NCBI GenBank assembly: GCA_045117315.1
Contig: JBGUNJ010000117.1
Span: 1 to 48,125 of the forward strand
Reading direction: 5' to 3'
DNA: 48,125 nucleotides
DNA from: CAG-791 sp045117315
Lineage (GTDB): Bacteria; Bacillota; Clostridia; Lachnospirales; Lachnospiraceae
Numbering within the stretch: position 1 is the stretch's first letter; the number at the start of each line of letters is the position of its first letter. The position numbers and the translations under genes are program-made. The notes under the pieces are model-generated. The model saw only the letters and a list, made by a program, of their open reading frames with translations. It searched no databases and was not told the DNA's origin. Below, piece after piece: positions 26,001-32,107 of this stretch.

Positions 26001-26427
26001 AGAACTGGTTCTCTGCTGTATCGGCTTCCTCCGCGGAGTGCTCTTCATCTGATTCGATTTCTCCGCCGACAGTCTCTTCCGACAGGGTTTGAGCTTCTCC
26101 GGCAGTTTCTTCGACTTCCTCTGCTTCTAAATCCAGGGCTGAGTCAGCTGCCTGTTCATTCACAGCTGTATCCCCGGTATCCTCCGCCTCTTCCAAAAGA
26201 GATGTCCTGATTTCTTCCCCGGCGCCCTCCGTCTCTCCCAAAAGAGATGTCCTGGTCTCTTCCACGGTATTATCTAGCAGGAAGTCTCCGTCCATTGCTC
26301 CTTCCGGGAACTTGTCCTGAAAACAGTCGGCAGAATGTACGTGAACTTCTTTTCCGCATGCCAATACCTTCCGGTAGCAGATATCTGAATGTCGGTGTTT
26401 CCCGCTCTCCTCCTGTCCGCAGACCAA
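17008..26427 (-). CDS. Giant LPxTG surface adhesin 2 (3,139-residue open frame)
   Basis: A paralogue of adhesin 1. The frame continues upstream to a TAA at 26518-26520; the TTG at 26427 has no ribosome binding site and is only the first possible start codon. Order of modules: Cys/His repeats; acidic repeats (about 60-300) with a duplicated block around ENQFSEEE...ENLTEETEE; a conserved region shared with adhesin 1 (GASLSVSEIMPE, KIKIQAPVDV, HFADE); several InlB/Flg_new-type repeats with YNFVGWYTE, YYFDGWYED, YEFLGWYKD; a Tyr/Ser/Asn/Gly-rich AT-rich segment (about 1050-1620); three tandem domains with V-KK-L/M (DVAVKKNLTG, EVTVKKVLDD, ITVVKEMSD); a Cna-B module (VKILKVDQAG) and a SpaA module (PVILKKIGYN). 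It ends YELPSTGGPGTS, a hydrophobic helix and MRKRRKTT: sortase anchor LPSTG. Likely a host- or matrix-binding wall protein. Confidence 0.85.
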   Translation of the reverse strand: MVCGQEESGKHRHSDICYRKVLACGKEVHVHSADCFQDKFPEGAMDGDFLLDNTVEETRTSLLGETEGAGEEIRTSLLEEAEDTGDTAVNEQAADSALDLEAEEVEETAGEAQTLSEETVGGEIESDEEHSAEEADTAENQFSEEEDLEAGENLTEETEETVSGETGTVEENPGGEAGLVEENPAEEAEAAENQFSEEEEFEAGENLTEETEEAVSGETGLVEENPTGETGSVEENSSEESETTQEQSSAEEAAAEAETPSEETLGETIGENAGATTEQTAPDEMAVNEAAPIQGAAAELACQGQDYEVTVTASAEAGIPEGASLSVSEIMPEMSADNTDTNNNTGTGQTYEEYASRTEEALGLEEASDFNIRLFDIKIVDAYGEKIKIQAPVDVKIQLTDQEGSNVSNAQVVHFADETNETDIAEGTNGTEKTDTETLSESAAKSAMTPSRNAETAGKAKKVKKAAKAKKEEKSYVIQDVTVEAGMLPEDGTSLSFVTEGFSVFAIVRTTIEKTVLASDGHNYRITATYGAETGIPEEAELNAEEIGDGSPAYKEYVAYAENALGWEAGSASYARVFDISIVDKDNPDVKYQPADGTTVNVSVELADAEEEKTRKVVHFADGSEAGEVVENTTKGQTVEFTADGFSVYVIADHEGGDIITPRVEFHFLDSEYTEEAEGSGYTYSAGPYTFVNKAGEYQTSQILKDGEGLEQITNPKNKTNPDRYFYGWYVVDSETGPETSPTVYTWVEDPQKVLYETPISISIDGETVTWSLGEASGTGRVDEDGCVHVYLAPIYEDYYFVNFHIGPKEDLGTEETPGLAHNLMTRKLIVLGSDGQAEIRIGNVQAPSPDAVHKIFAGWETVKTEGGELVSDQIYATMDSNGNEIPNPQGKDGYYITATEKRDIDLYPVFAEARWVYFHTGESGNGATYVGAKYLLTSDDIPQGEESPYYFESLPVSQRNGYNFVGWYTERDGENNGTGDQITDENGNLVNNYVKYDTDGTTKLYEIVDGKLYFYKAMTDLHLYAKWEEVPDTTYTVIIWQQKVTDDKTAGDSKKTYDYVESHVIDSRSGRSLQDIFDSGELSGYIKTGVNTMYKGFYYRTAEMSDSAVQGDKTTVVNIYYDRELRAINFYYVTSSVTAPEEAGTAYTYTPTTGNNEPQYGIVGEEYVQLTRGTGTTATEYFLSSGANSNIEYTGTIYDENGNVVTNPTYPNTYYRSISYGTPYNQLYWRTRSVTNYNWTIPEYESNYSVDNEGGEYGLVDGKYVKLEKTLLNRSYSRTGNTYSRSTNNSGTQYGIVGGNIQQVYYRNYNWRETNQNYGTTYRGYRYTLSSSVGGAYEGALFKVIPSTAGNNQTGFEQTSSVDGNDLYGSSGSGNNVTFFQLQVNEEYGYSYVDSNGVSQPYTGDRYSLVYEATGNMVPYYGTRFTRGNAMNGYRMVTWTGLYGQSFAQNGYNWDDVSAFYWSEGTTSSGTGQTFLDAFIQDTNPYNLRTTSRRGNNTIYHYRQQLDGKYTIDDRETAYSSSNGGFNFTNKFDGFTVSTYSTGANGFSSSGGNNNAAQGTSTGSGVTYPLHVYHTRNEYYLTFNTNYPLDKIVSFDGNQWEAGAYTDTIIEKEDHRLLYETPLSSFSSDGDNYWEPKAPDHYYFDGWYEDATCTVPFNFNSTMPAANKVVYAKWTPETFRVHINPNGAEIDHIDHNGNPTFREELDYHYVDKATYINADYGTAISEYVLTRNYVPISDAVAQTMDEDDVYYYIYSKYYEDTGRGLPADLRNALYVKESELDSYYQYYVGLITALKASNPDRYNEVTILGPAAWRNAYVSTQKYRKKYQNEHYEFLGWYKDDDTMPYNFSDPVEESFTITAHWRLDGGYSVAYIPEYITPNGTHINGNIEIWQDPQGGATYADQAATTILQQPTSLTANGTPVLDDSYIFRGWQLVSVGGTAENPIFTPLENGVYYQEGDEFVIEAKNANAAGIIYLQAVYEEKESSYRRPEIANLTLDANSGFITEDGENELAANKNLERIGDVGTVAADAENDQIIFGDLQSNIAVHVDDYAIDPNYFKHPNGYHLLGFDDEPDERDYIATYSADSIISVSRTDEDTIYSVWEPMIYLNLVNDTGVGDVTVRLNASESNTLYVVNMATGEYERVAVTDLANIKVKEGERIRLAIPYGAEKDITISGINELGPGQVLLWDSKVTVEDTTYDTYDNITTEYTHTSEGNTHSHALAKGQIDNTEEFSFDETLIVDEEGLTVTFRAVQHDRTLVLHDNYRENTQEIYFANPLTTNGFDLPTPSTRIGYEFVGWDTERLPDNTDQTPDYPVGTDIGNVSEFFGEEKIQTLYAVWKAKAESGETYVYKLVPEPGDQSKEFVFIVSITGSYRLDSNNSVTAISSSNNVNGNQLTQAFTLTHGQYLLITTSKDVGKANVDGRPWIQAIVQKYDGDNPDHPLETKTVRWQRSSNVHGTVTFDNYAFVNVTENDYRTDFYDTNLEIAAETQEGALTIAQDDRKVSWTNTFAGGTVFYQNIRQTADVAVKKNLTGNTSFGTFVYTASYTLGERITDLGAFNVTSNSETGYILEGIPVGAVLTISEAENSSYEVSTAFEKGSADTNAADNTVSFTVPNGGETVTYTNALKSFPVKILKVDQAGNGGVEARFDLSQDGANIVSGKYTTPTDNTIFDGSLYVGEYTLTETWTQAGYLGLSGPVGLKLSGDGTLESDNSGAVVTGDADNGFIVTITNQATTEVTVKKVLDDPLINQRTFTFSAAYELGGVTQALPAFSILSSKNTPGSHVLTVPVGANLTVTEDTTGLDNIYETTVSNNGSESAADSEIVIGNVQEASEIVFTNTRKTAIITVVKEMSDPMDHTSFEFTAALKNGSNPLPDYLVYTTPVLFGFNTEEHRTDSAGEVTYELSHGQSQAMTIPVGTVLSIREDAGEFIAQTTSASGTEDADTEDNQFTFTVSGDDTITFANAPKGLPVILKKIGYNNTDESIWDLEGVTFKIYTDINKSAKSLVTLDGKSEFTSNEQGLLYEGMIPTGTYYLDETNTPAGYNSTPGMYVLTVSNTGVTLNCTETIGTPDLSDWITSETDNVTGVTTYTIAIRNTTGYELPSTGGPGTSLIYILGVLLTGLAGIGLAMRKRRKTT
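21560..23290 (-). other. AT-rich low-complexity segment inside adhesin 2
   Basis: This part of the gene is visibly richer in A+T than the flanking coding DNA and uses AAT, TAT and TTA-type codons freely. It encodes about 570 residues dominated by Tyr, Asn, Ser, Gly and Thr, with recurring motifs such as EYGLVDGKYVKLE, QYGIVGGNIQQV and EPQYGIVGEEYVQL. Together these look like an inserted or separately evolving repeat segment. Confidence 0.6.
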
Positions 26428-26517
26428 ACGGTCTTCATAACAGCTTTCTTCATGCTGATGTTCTTCAAGGCCGCACGCGGCCTTCTTTTCGAGTGTGACC
26501 GCAGGAAGAAGAAGGGC

Positions 26518-26622
26518 TTACGTAGTGCAGTATACCACAATGCATGCCATCATGAAGGCGAACTGCCGCCAGCGTTTTTTATGAAATTTCTTTCTTGTGT
26601 AAACTCCGATTTTTTTATTCAT
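26518..26622 (-). pseudogene. Detached signal-peptide start of adhesin 2, ended by TAA
   Basis: ATG 26622-26620, with GAGG upstream, opens MNKKIGVYTRKKFHKKRWRQ then FAFMMACIVVYCTT and stops at TAA (26520-26518). In adhesin 1 the same codon is TAT (Tyr) in CTTYALLLPAV. Reading through the TAA joins directly to ALLLPAVTLEKKAACGLEEH and the 3,139-residue frame. So a single T-to-A change truncates the protein inside its signal peptide. The seven-A tract that is six in adhesin 1 is at 26610-26616. Either the strain has lost this adhesin, or the base is an error. Confidence 0.8.
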
Positions 26623-27005
26623 TCTGTAAATTGCCTCAAAAACAACAAGTTTTTGTGTTCAGTCTTTAACTAGTAAAACATTCGACAATTAACTGGACTT
26701 TTTCAATGACAGTATTCATATACGCGAATATATATACGTGAAAGTCTCATGTTATATATTATATATTTTTTCCCGTAAAAAAATAGACACTGTTTCCGAA
26801 CAATACTGCGTGAATATTAACAATACGTAAACCCTGCAAAAAAAGACCGTGCAAGAAGAATACAGAATCTCTCGGGAGGCATACCGGCCACACTACATCA
26901 GCCCTGAGGAGCTGTTTTGAGATTTCTTCCAAAGTGAAAAGCCGTGTTAAAAAGCGCCTGTCATCCGGACTTTTGTGAAGAGAAAAAGCCCTCTAAACGC
27001 AGCAT
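26623..27005. promoter_or_regulatory. Intergenic region upstream of adhesin 2
   Basis: AT-rich, without a gene. On the minus strand the 60 bases nearest the start match the adhesin 1 leader (CTAGTTAAAGACTG, AAAAACTTGTTGTTTTT). A stretch with ATATATAATATATAAC and GTATATATATTCGCGTATAT at 26720-26770 could hold the promoter, but I cannot choose a -35/-10 pair. Confidence 0.3.
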
Positions 27006-27037
27006 AACCGCCACACCCGAAAACGGGCGTGACGGTT
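27006..27037 (-). terminator. Hairpin downstream of the ExoIII gene
   Basis: AACCG... and ...CGGTT arms of 14 bp around a four-base loop. On the minus strand the two non-Watson-Crick positions are G-U pairs, on the plus strand they are C-A mismatches, which argues that the minus strand is the transcribed one. A CTTTTT run follows about 20 bases later. Confidence 0.55.
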
Positions 27038-27111
27038 GCGTCATAAGCAGCGCGAAACCTGCTCAAATGCCAGCTGCTGTATAAATGGCGTACACAGATA
27101 GCACATCATTA

Positions 27112-27942
27112 TTAAAAATCAATTTCCAGCATAATCGGTGTGTGATCCTGTCTGGGACCCGAGTCGATCATCTCTGATCTTTTGACCTTGTCCCTGATGC
27201 GGTCGCTGACCAGGAAATAGTCGATCCTCCATCCCGAGTTGTTGATCTTGCTGGTCCGGATCCTCTGGGCCCACCAGGAGTAAACAGCCTTCACATCGCC
27301 GTGGATATATCTGAAAGTATCAGTAAAGCCCCTGCTCAACAGGTTGGTGAAGCCTTCCCTCTCCTCATCCGTAAAGCCTGCGGACATATGATTGCTCTCC
27401 GGGTGGGCGAGGTCGATTTCCCTGTGCGCCACATTGAAGTCGCCGCATGCGATCACAGGCTTTTTCCGGTCCAGTTCCGCCAGATAATCCGCATAGAGCT
27501 TATCCCATTCCTGCCGCTCGCTCAGTCTCCTGAGCCCGTCGCCGGCATTCGGCGTATACACATTCACAAAATAGAATTCTTCGCTCTCCAGGACAAGCAG
27601 CCTGCCCTCGTCATCCATGGGCGCAGGTGCTCCGATCCTGGGAATGATCCTCTCAACCTTCATTCCGTCTTTATAGAGGACCATGGTTCCCGCATAGCCT
27701 TTTCTGGCTGGGGGTTCCGAGCTGACCCATTCTGCGTGATAGCCCGGAAAATACTCCGCCAGAGCCTCTTTATGTTTTTTTGCCGGTCCTGAGGCGGGCA
27801 GTTTGGTCTCCTGGATCGCGATCAGATCGGCATCTTCATTTTGGATGGTCTTGAGCACATCTCTGGACAGCTGGGCTCTGGGAGACGTCGAGGTCAGGGC
27901 GGCATTCAGGGAATCCACATTCCAGGATATCATCTTGAGCAT
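27112..27942 (-). CDS. xth: Exodeoxyribonuclease III (AP endonuclease family)
   Basis: 276 residues, close to the usual 250-280 of ExoA/ExoIII. This enzyme cuts DNA 5' to abasic sites in base excision repair and trims 3' ends. Motifs in order: MLKMISWNVDSLNA (Asn7 region), LIAIQETK (metal-binding Glu), NVYTPNAG, IACGDFNVAH (catalytic Asp and Asn), WWAQRIRTSKINNSGWRIDYFLVSDR, and QDHTPIMLEIDF (catalytic His; usually SDHCP or SDHAP). The WWxxR...GWRIDY block is the Gram-positive ExoA type. The start has AAAGGAG seven bases upstream. It stands alone between the adhesins and a hydrolase gene; the 290-nt gap upstream is filled with 64-bp tandem repeats. Confidence 0.93.
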   Translation of the reverse strand: MLKMISWNVDSLNAALTSTSPRAQLSRDVLKTIQNEDADLIAIQETKLPASGPAKKHKEALAEYFPGYHAEWVSSEPPARKGYAGTMVLYKDGMKVERIIPRIGAPAPMDDEGRLLVLESEEFYFVNVYTPNAGDGLRRLSERQEWDKLYADYLAELDRKKPVIACGDFNVAHREIDLAHPESNHMSAGFTDEEREGFTNLLSRGFTDTFRYIHGDVKAVYSWWAQRIRTSKINNSGWRIDYFLVSDRIRDKVKRSEMIDSGPRQDHTPIMLEIDF

Positions 27943-28034
27943 TTTTTTCTCCTTTTTTCAATGCATTTTATCAGCAGCCGCCGTCAGACCGGAGCAGGCC
28001 GGCGCTCAGGCAGGTTATGTCCTGTTCCGGGACA

Positions 28035-28242
28035 GCAGGATCATGCCTGGTCGGCAGATCTTTCCTGCAGAGAGCAGGTCGTTCCCTGGTCCGGAGCAAC
28101 AGGATCATGTCTGGTCGGCAGATCTTTCCTGCAGAGAGCAGGTCGTTCCCTGGTCCGGAGCAGCAGGATCATGTCTGGCCGGCAGATTTTTCCTGCAGAG
28201 AGCAGGTCGTTCCCTGGTCCGGGGCAACAGGATCATGCCTGG
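28035..28242 (-). repeat. 64-bp tandem repeats starting at a stop codon (3.2 copies)
   Basis: Three near-identical 64-bp units and a partial fourth begin in the last codons of the hydrolase gene (GACCAGGCATGATCCTG, where GACCAGGCA-TGA is Asp-Gln-Ala-stop) and run downstream on the minus strand. Each unit contains CCTGC-TCTCT-GCAGG, a small hairpin, and CCGGACCAGGGAACG. Units differ at only a few positions, so the array is young and likely variable between strains. There are no spacers, so this is not CRISPR. Confidence 0.9.
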
Positions 28243-29057
28243 TCCAGCACTTTGATGACCTCTTCCGTGAACTTTTCGGGCTGGTCTTCAATCATCATAT
28301 GGGTGCAGTTCTCAAAAACAACTGCGCGGAAGGGAGACTTGACATGTTCTTCATACCAGCCTGCCAGCTCAGGGGAGAACAGAGAACCCGGCACAGCGTA
28401 AAAGTAATGAATGGGGGCTGTGATCTGCCCGACACAATCCCTGTAATCCTCTTCCTTCATGGAAGCGGAAAGGGTCTGCAGCACATCTGTGTCGCATTCA
28501 TCCAGCTTTTTTTTCAGGGGCAGGCGGAGCAGGATTTCCGGGATTTTCTTCAGTTTGGGCATGGCACCGGTCGCGAATTTGTAATAGAGCTTGTAAAATT
28601 CCTCACCGCTGTCCCGCTCCATGTCCTCCTTCGTGTATTGTCCCTGGTACAGTCCCAGTTTCCAGTCATCATCATTCATCTGTCTGGGTGTCATATCACA
28701 CAAAATGATCCGGCCGATTTCTTCGCAGCCGAAAAGCCGGGTGTAATTCAAAACGACTCCGGCCCCCATAGACCATCCGAGCAGGGTGATGTCGTGCAGG
28801 TCAAGCCCAAGGATGATTTCATGCAGATCCTTTGCCAGCGTGTCCATGGTCACTTGTTCACTGTTTGCCTCTTTGCTTTTCCCGTGTCCCCTATGGTCGT
28901 AGACGATACATCTGGCATGTTCGCTGATTTCAGGTATGACCGGCTCATAGATATCATGTGTCGTGGTCCATCCGTGGAGCATCACAATGGTCTTCTCCCC
29001 GGTTCCATGAATTTCATAATAAAGTCTTTCTCCGTTCTTTAAAGTAAAATAGCTCAA
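28233..29057 (-). CDS. Alpha/beta hydrolase
   Basis: 274 residues, typical of soluble alpha/beta hydrolases. HGW (28-30) is the oxyanion region, YDHRGHGKS (53-61) the strand 4 turn, GWSMGAG (94-100) the nucleophile elbow with Ser96, and NCTHMMIED carries the catalytic His253. A four-helix cap lies between about 125 and 205. Such proteins hydrolyse esters, lactones or peroxides; the substrate cannot be read from the sequence. The start is ATG at 29057, with AGGAGAAG just upstream. It ends inside the first unit of a 64-bp tandem repeat. It is on the same strand as the lipoprotein operon, but the intervening 180 nt hold repeats, so co-transcription is uncertain. Confidence 0.88.
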   Translation of the reverse strand: MSYFTLKNGERLYYEIHGTGEKTIVMLHGWTTTHDIYEPVIPEISEHARCIVYDHRGHGKSKEANSEQVTMDTLAKDLHEIILGLDLHDITLLGWSMGAGVVLNYTRLFGCEEIGRIILCDMTPRQMNDDDWKLGLYQGQYTKEDMERDSGEEFYKLYYKFATGAMPKLKKIPEILLRLPLKKKLDECDTDVLQTLSASMKEEDYRDCVGQITAPIHYFYAVPGSLFSPELAGWYEEHVKSPFRAVVFENCTHMMIEDQPEKFTEEVIKVLDQA

Positions 29058-29140
29058 ATGTCTTCTCCTTTTATGCGGTCTCTACGCGGTTAATGAGCGG
29101 AATGTATTCCTGCCGCCTGATGCTGTCAGTTTTTCTCAGC

Positions 29141-29246
29141 AGGCTTCCCGCTTAATGAGGTCGGTCTTCTCAGCAGGCTTCCCGCTTAATGAGGTCAGTT
29201 TTTCTCAGCAGGCTTCCCGCTTAATGAGGTCGGTCTTCTCAGCGCT
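29141..29246 (-). repeat. 34-bp tandem repeats starting at a stop codon (3+ copies)
   Basis: Three copies of a 34-bp unit (CTGAGAAGACCGACC, CATTAAGCGGGAAGC) and a partial fourth run downstream from the serine hydrolase stop: its CGC-TGA is the first two codons of the first unit. GACCGACC and AACTGACC variants alternate. Not CRISPR: the repeats are contiguous. Confidence 0.88.
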
Positions 29247-30453
29247 CTTCGTCCGCTTTTATAGGGAGGCTGACCGCCTTGTCTTCGCGCACGACCTCTG
29301 TGTCGCCGTCCTGGCTGCTCGCTTCGCTTATTGCCTCTCCGGCCTTTTCACTGCTCTCATCCGCAGTGCTGCCAGTGCTGCCGGCCACTACTTCGTGGCC
29401 GTCTTCCGCAGTGACAATCCCGCCGAACTCCGCGCTGCACACTGATGTATAGACCTCTGATGACAGATTGGCGATCCGCTTGTGCATCTCCTCTTCTCCG
29501 ACAGAGGGAACCGCAGTCATCACAACCAGGACATAGGGGCGGCCCTTCTCGAAGATGATCGCTGCATCATTCTGTACATCCACCGCAACTCCGTTTTCAT
29601 CGTTTGTGAAGAGTTCGCCGGTCTTATTGGCCGTTTCGACCCCCTCCGGCACCCCGGCGGGAATCTTGCCCCTGTTTCTGGCAATCTGTCCTCGCAGGGC
29701 TTCCATGATCCTCTCGGAAGCCTCTTTGTTGACATATGTGCCCTCATAGACCTCCCGCAGCACACGGCCGCAGTCCGCTGAGGATGTGTAGTTTTCCTTC
29801 CCGTTTTTCTCCAGCATCTTCCGTTTCAGCGAGCTGGCCTCAAATCCGTGTGTACGGATGAACTCATTGACCGTATCCATCCCGAGGACATCGATGAGAG
29901 TGTTGGTAGAACCATTGTTGCTCTCGGAAATCATAGTATAGAGCTGGTTTGGATAGTCATCCCCGATCACGCCTTTCTCAATCTGTTCAAAATAACAGCC
30001 CGCTATGAACAGCTTGATCAGACTGGCCGAGATCATGGAATCCTGTGCGTTGACACCGAATTCCTCTCCGTCATCCAGCCTGTACAGATACATGGACCAG
30101 CGGCCGTCTTCTTCCTTGAATTCCGCCTCGATTTTTTCTTTCAGGGACTTCATCTCAGGAGACAGTCGGACTCCCGAAGATTCTCCTGCCTCTCCTCCTG
30201 CTTCATTATCTTCCGCAGAAGCGGGAGCGGCTGTGACCCCGGCCGCCTGCTCTGAAGCCTTTTCCGCCCCGGCTTTCCCCGCGCTGTCCGCTGCGCCGGC
30301 GTCTGCAGTCTCTCCTGCCTGACTGGAATCAGCGGAACCGGACTTCCCGGGCTTGTCCTGATTTCCTGCCCCTCCGCAGCCCTGAAGAGAGAGCAGGCAG
30401 ACTGCGGCCGCAATCCAAAGCACGATTACTTTCTTTTTCCAATTATTCTTCAT
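29239..30453 (-). CDS. Lipoprotein, class A beta-lactamase-like serine hydrolase
   Basis: 404 residues. A lipoprotein signal ends LLSLQGC with Cys26 for lipidation, so the protein is anchored on the outer face of the membrane. A low-complexity Ala/Gly/Glu/Ser linker (27-95) leads to a penicillin-recognising serine-enzyme domain: S144-L-I-K147 (SxxK), S178-N-N in place of SDN, and K277-T-G. A Glu/Ser-rich tail follows from about 350. Proteins of this type are beta-lactamases or, more often when lipid-anchored with such linkers, cell-wall-related hydrolases; resistance cannot be inferred. Its ATG overlaps the stop of the upstream amidase gene by 11 bases (ATGAAGAATAA), so the two are translationally coupled and likely act together on peptidoglycan. 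Confidence 0.85.
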   Translation of the reverse strand: MKNNWKKKVIVLWIAAAVCLLSLQGCGGAGNQDKPGKSGSADSSQAGETADAGAADSAGKAGAEKASEQAAGVTAAPASAEDNEAGGEAGESSGVRLSPEMKSLKEKIEAEFKEEDGRWSMYLYRLDDGEEFGVNAQDSMISASLIKLFIAGCYFEQIEKGVIGDDYPNQLYTMISESNNGSTNTLIDVLGMDTVNEFIRTHGFEASSLKRKMLEKNGKENYTSSADCGRVLREVYEGTYVNKEASERIMEALRGQIARNRGKIPAGVPEGVETANKTGELFTNDENGVAVDVQNDAAIIFEKGRPYVLVVMTAVPSVGEEEMHKRIANLSSEVYTSVCSAEFGGIVTAEDGHEVVAGSTGSTADESSEKAGEAISEASSQDGDTEVVREDKAVSLPIKADEER

Positions 30454-31648
30454 CTTTATTTACTCCTGCTTCTTTTTCTACAGCGTCATTCTCTGCTGTT
30501 TCATTCTCTCCGGCTTCTTTTTCTGTTGTTTCAGTTCCTTCTTCTTTATTTTCTTCTGCTTCGTTCTCTCCCGCTTCGGTTCCTTCTGCTTCGTTCTCTG
30601 CTGCTTCGGTTCCTTCAGCTTTATTTCCTTCTGTTTCGTTTTCTTCTGTTTTGTTTTCTGTTGCTTCAGTTCCCTCTGCTTCATTATCCGGCGGATATTG
30701 AACCATATAGGCGTCGATTCCGTTTGCTATGCCATCGACCATTTTTTCCTGCATTTCGGAGTCCTGCATATTCAGATCCTCCTCACTGTTGGTCATATAC
30801 CCCATCTCGACGATTGTCACAGGAACCCGGCTCCAGTTGATGCCGCTCATCGAGTCGGTCTCCCAGACAGATTCATATTTAATTCCTGTCGAAATTACAT
30901 ATGCATCCAGGATGCAGTCTGCCAGCGCCCTGGATTGCTTATAAAGATCGCCGTTGTAGACATTCCCCGAAGTCTGACAGATCGTCATGGCACCGCTTCT
31001 TCCCGGGTCTCCGCATCCGTTTGCGTGGATGCGCACAAAGGCGTCGGCGTCAGCGTCATTGGCTATATCTGCCCTTTCCGAATTGCTGATATCAATCTCA
31101 TTGCTCTCCCGGGACATTATGACCTTGTAGCCTCTTTCCTCGAGCTCATCCCGAAGTTTCAGACCAATCTCCAGGGTCAGCTGATACTCCGGAACTCCCG
31201 AGGCGACCCCGCTGGTCCCCGAGCTCACCTTGGCTTTTGTCGCCGACGCGCCGGGACCGACCGGCTCCTGATCCGGATTTCCGTATTGCTGGTGTCCCGG
31301 ATCGATCGCTATTACGCCTTTATAATCCTTTTCCTCTCCCGGTTTTAAAGCTCCCTCTCCTGCAGACTCTGCCGCTGTTTCTGAGGCTGTCTCTCCTGTA
31401 GCGGCTGTCTCTGCCGCTGTCTCCGGGGCTGTCTTTCCTGTCTTTCCTGTCGCCCCTGTCTCAGCCGCTGTTTCCGGGGCAGCTGTTCCCGCTGCGGCAG
31501 TCGTTTCTCCTGTCTGATTCTGACCCGCAGGGATGGTCTGTGCCTGACCGCACCCCGTTCCCGCCAGCAGAGCAGCCAGCAGGACTCCGCAGAATGCAGT
31601 GCAGACAGGCCGCCTTTTCATATACTTTTTGTCCGGTTCTTTTTTCAA
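30443..31648 (-). CDS. N-acetylmuramoyl-L-alanine amidase lipoprotein (Amidase_3)
   Basis: 401 residues. The signal segment ends ALLAGTGC, a probable lipobox with Cys33. A Thr/Ala/Glu repeat linker (34-105, ETAAETGATGKTG-like) precedes the zinc amidase domain (about 110-310): IDPGHQ (H119), PEYQ (E154), RIHANG (H208) as zinc ligands and VEMGYMTN (catalytic E281). It cleaves the MurNAc-L-Ala bond of peptidoglycan. The C-terminal 85 residues are Glu/Asn/Thr repeats (EGTEAAENEAEGTEAGENEA), encoded by a near-periodic 18-30-bp array. The start is TTG at 31648-31646, with GAAGGGA nine bases upstream; the ATG ten codons in lacks a site. It is the first gene of a two-gene operon with the serine hydrolase. 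Confidence 0.88.
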   Translation of the reverse strand: MKKEPDKKYMKRRPVCTAFCGVLLAALLAGTGCGQAQTIPAGQNQTGETTAAAGTAAPETAAETGATGKTGKTAPETAAETAATGETASETAAESAGEGALKPGEEKDYKGVIAIDPGHQQYGNPDQEPVGPGASATKAKVSSGTSGVASGVPEYQLTLEIGLKLRDELEERGYKVIMSRESNEIDISNSERADIANDADADAFVRIHANGCGDPGRSGAMTICQTSGNVYNGDLYKQSRALADCILDAYVISTGIKYESVWETDSMSGINWSRVPVTIVEMGYMTNSEEDLNMQDSEMQEKMVDGIANGIDAYMVQYPPDNEAEGTEATENKTEENETEGNKAEGTEAAENEAEGTEAGENEAEENKEEGTETTEKEAGENETAENDAVEKEAGVNKDEE

Positions 31649-32107
31649 ATGTGTTCCCTTCCTTCAAGCCCTTGTCCGTTTTCCGGAGTTCTTCCGCCCC
31701 TGTACACCCGCTGATGACTGCCCGGTCCGGGCAGCGCATACGCACATATCAAAAAGCAAATCAAATTTCTCCGGAATATAGTTTTTTCTGTCTGTTTCCA
31801 CAAAAAAACAATGTGCCTGTTCCGAAAAACAAGCATTTAGTCTCTTTTTTTGTATTCTGAAAAAGTATAATATTGGAGTGCTCAAAATACAATCATTGAT
31901 ATCAGTCAATGAGCAGCAGACAGAAAAAAATGTTCAGTCCTGCCTGATTTTTGGAACTCCTTTTGCGCATTACTGCAGATGTGTGCCTTGAAAAACGCCG
32001 TAGTGTCCGCTGCGTTTTTCACGGAGCGGGAGCGTCCCGCCAAAACAGTGATGCACAAAAGGTGCATTGCTTTCAGCAGGGCTGTTACAAAAAAATTGAG
32101 GTACATC
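31649..32107. promoter_or_regulatory. Divergent promoter region and structured leader of the MATE gene
   Basis: 459 bases between divergent genes. On the plus strand TATAAT (31866-31871) is a good -10 without a clear -35. The transcript leader would then hold hairpins GCGGGA-GCG-TCCCGC (32025-32039) and ATGCAC-AAAAG-GTGCAT (32051-32067), the latter enclosed by AACAG/CTGTT (32044-32086), just before the GTG start. This spacing suits a cis-acting RNA switch or attenuator, but it matches no riboswitch class I recognise. Confidence 0.35.

Noticed and set aside
26518..26520. Recoded stop codon
   Set aside because: TAA is not used for selenocysteine or pyrrolysine, and the paralogue has a Tyr codon here, so a plain mutation is simpler.
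28035..29246. Possible CRISPR array
   Set aside because: The 64-bp and 34-bp units are contiguous without unique spacers, and no cas genes are present.
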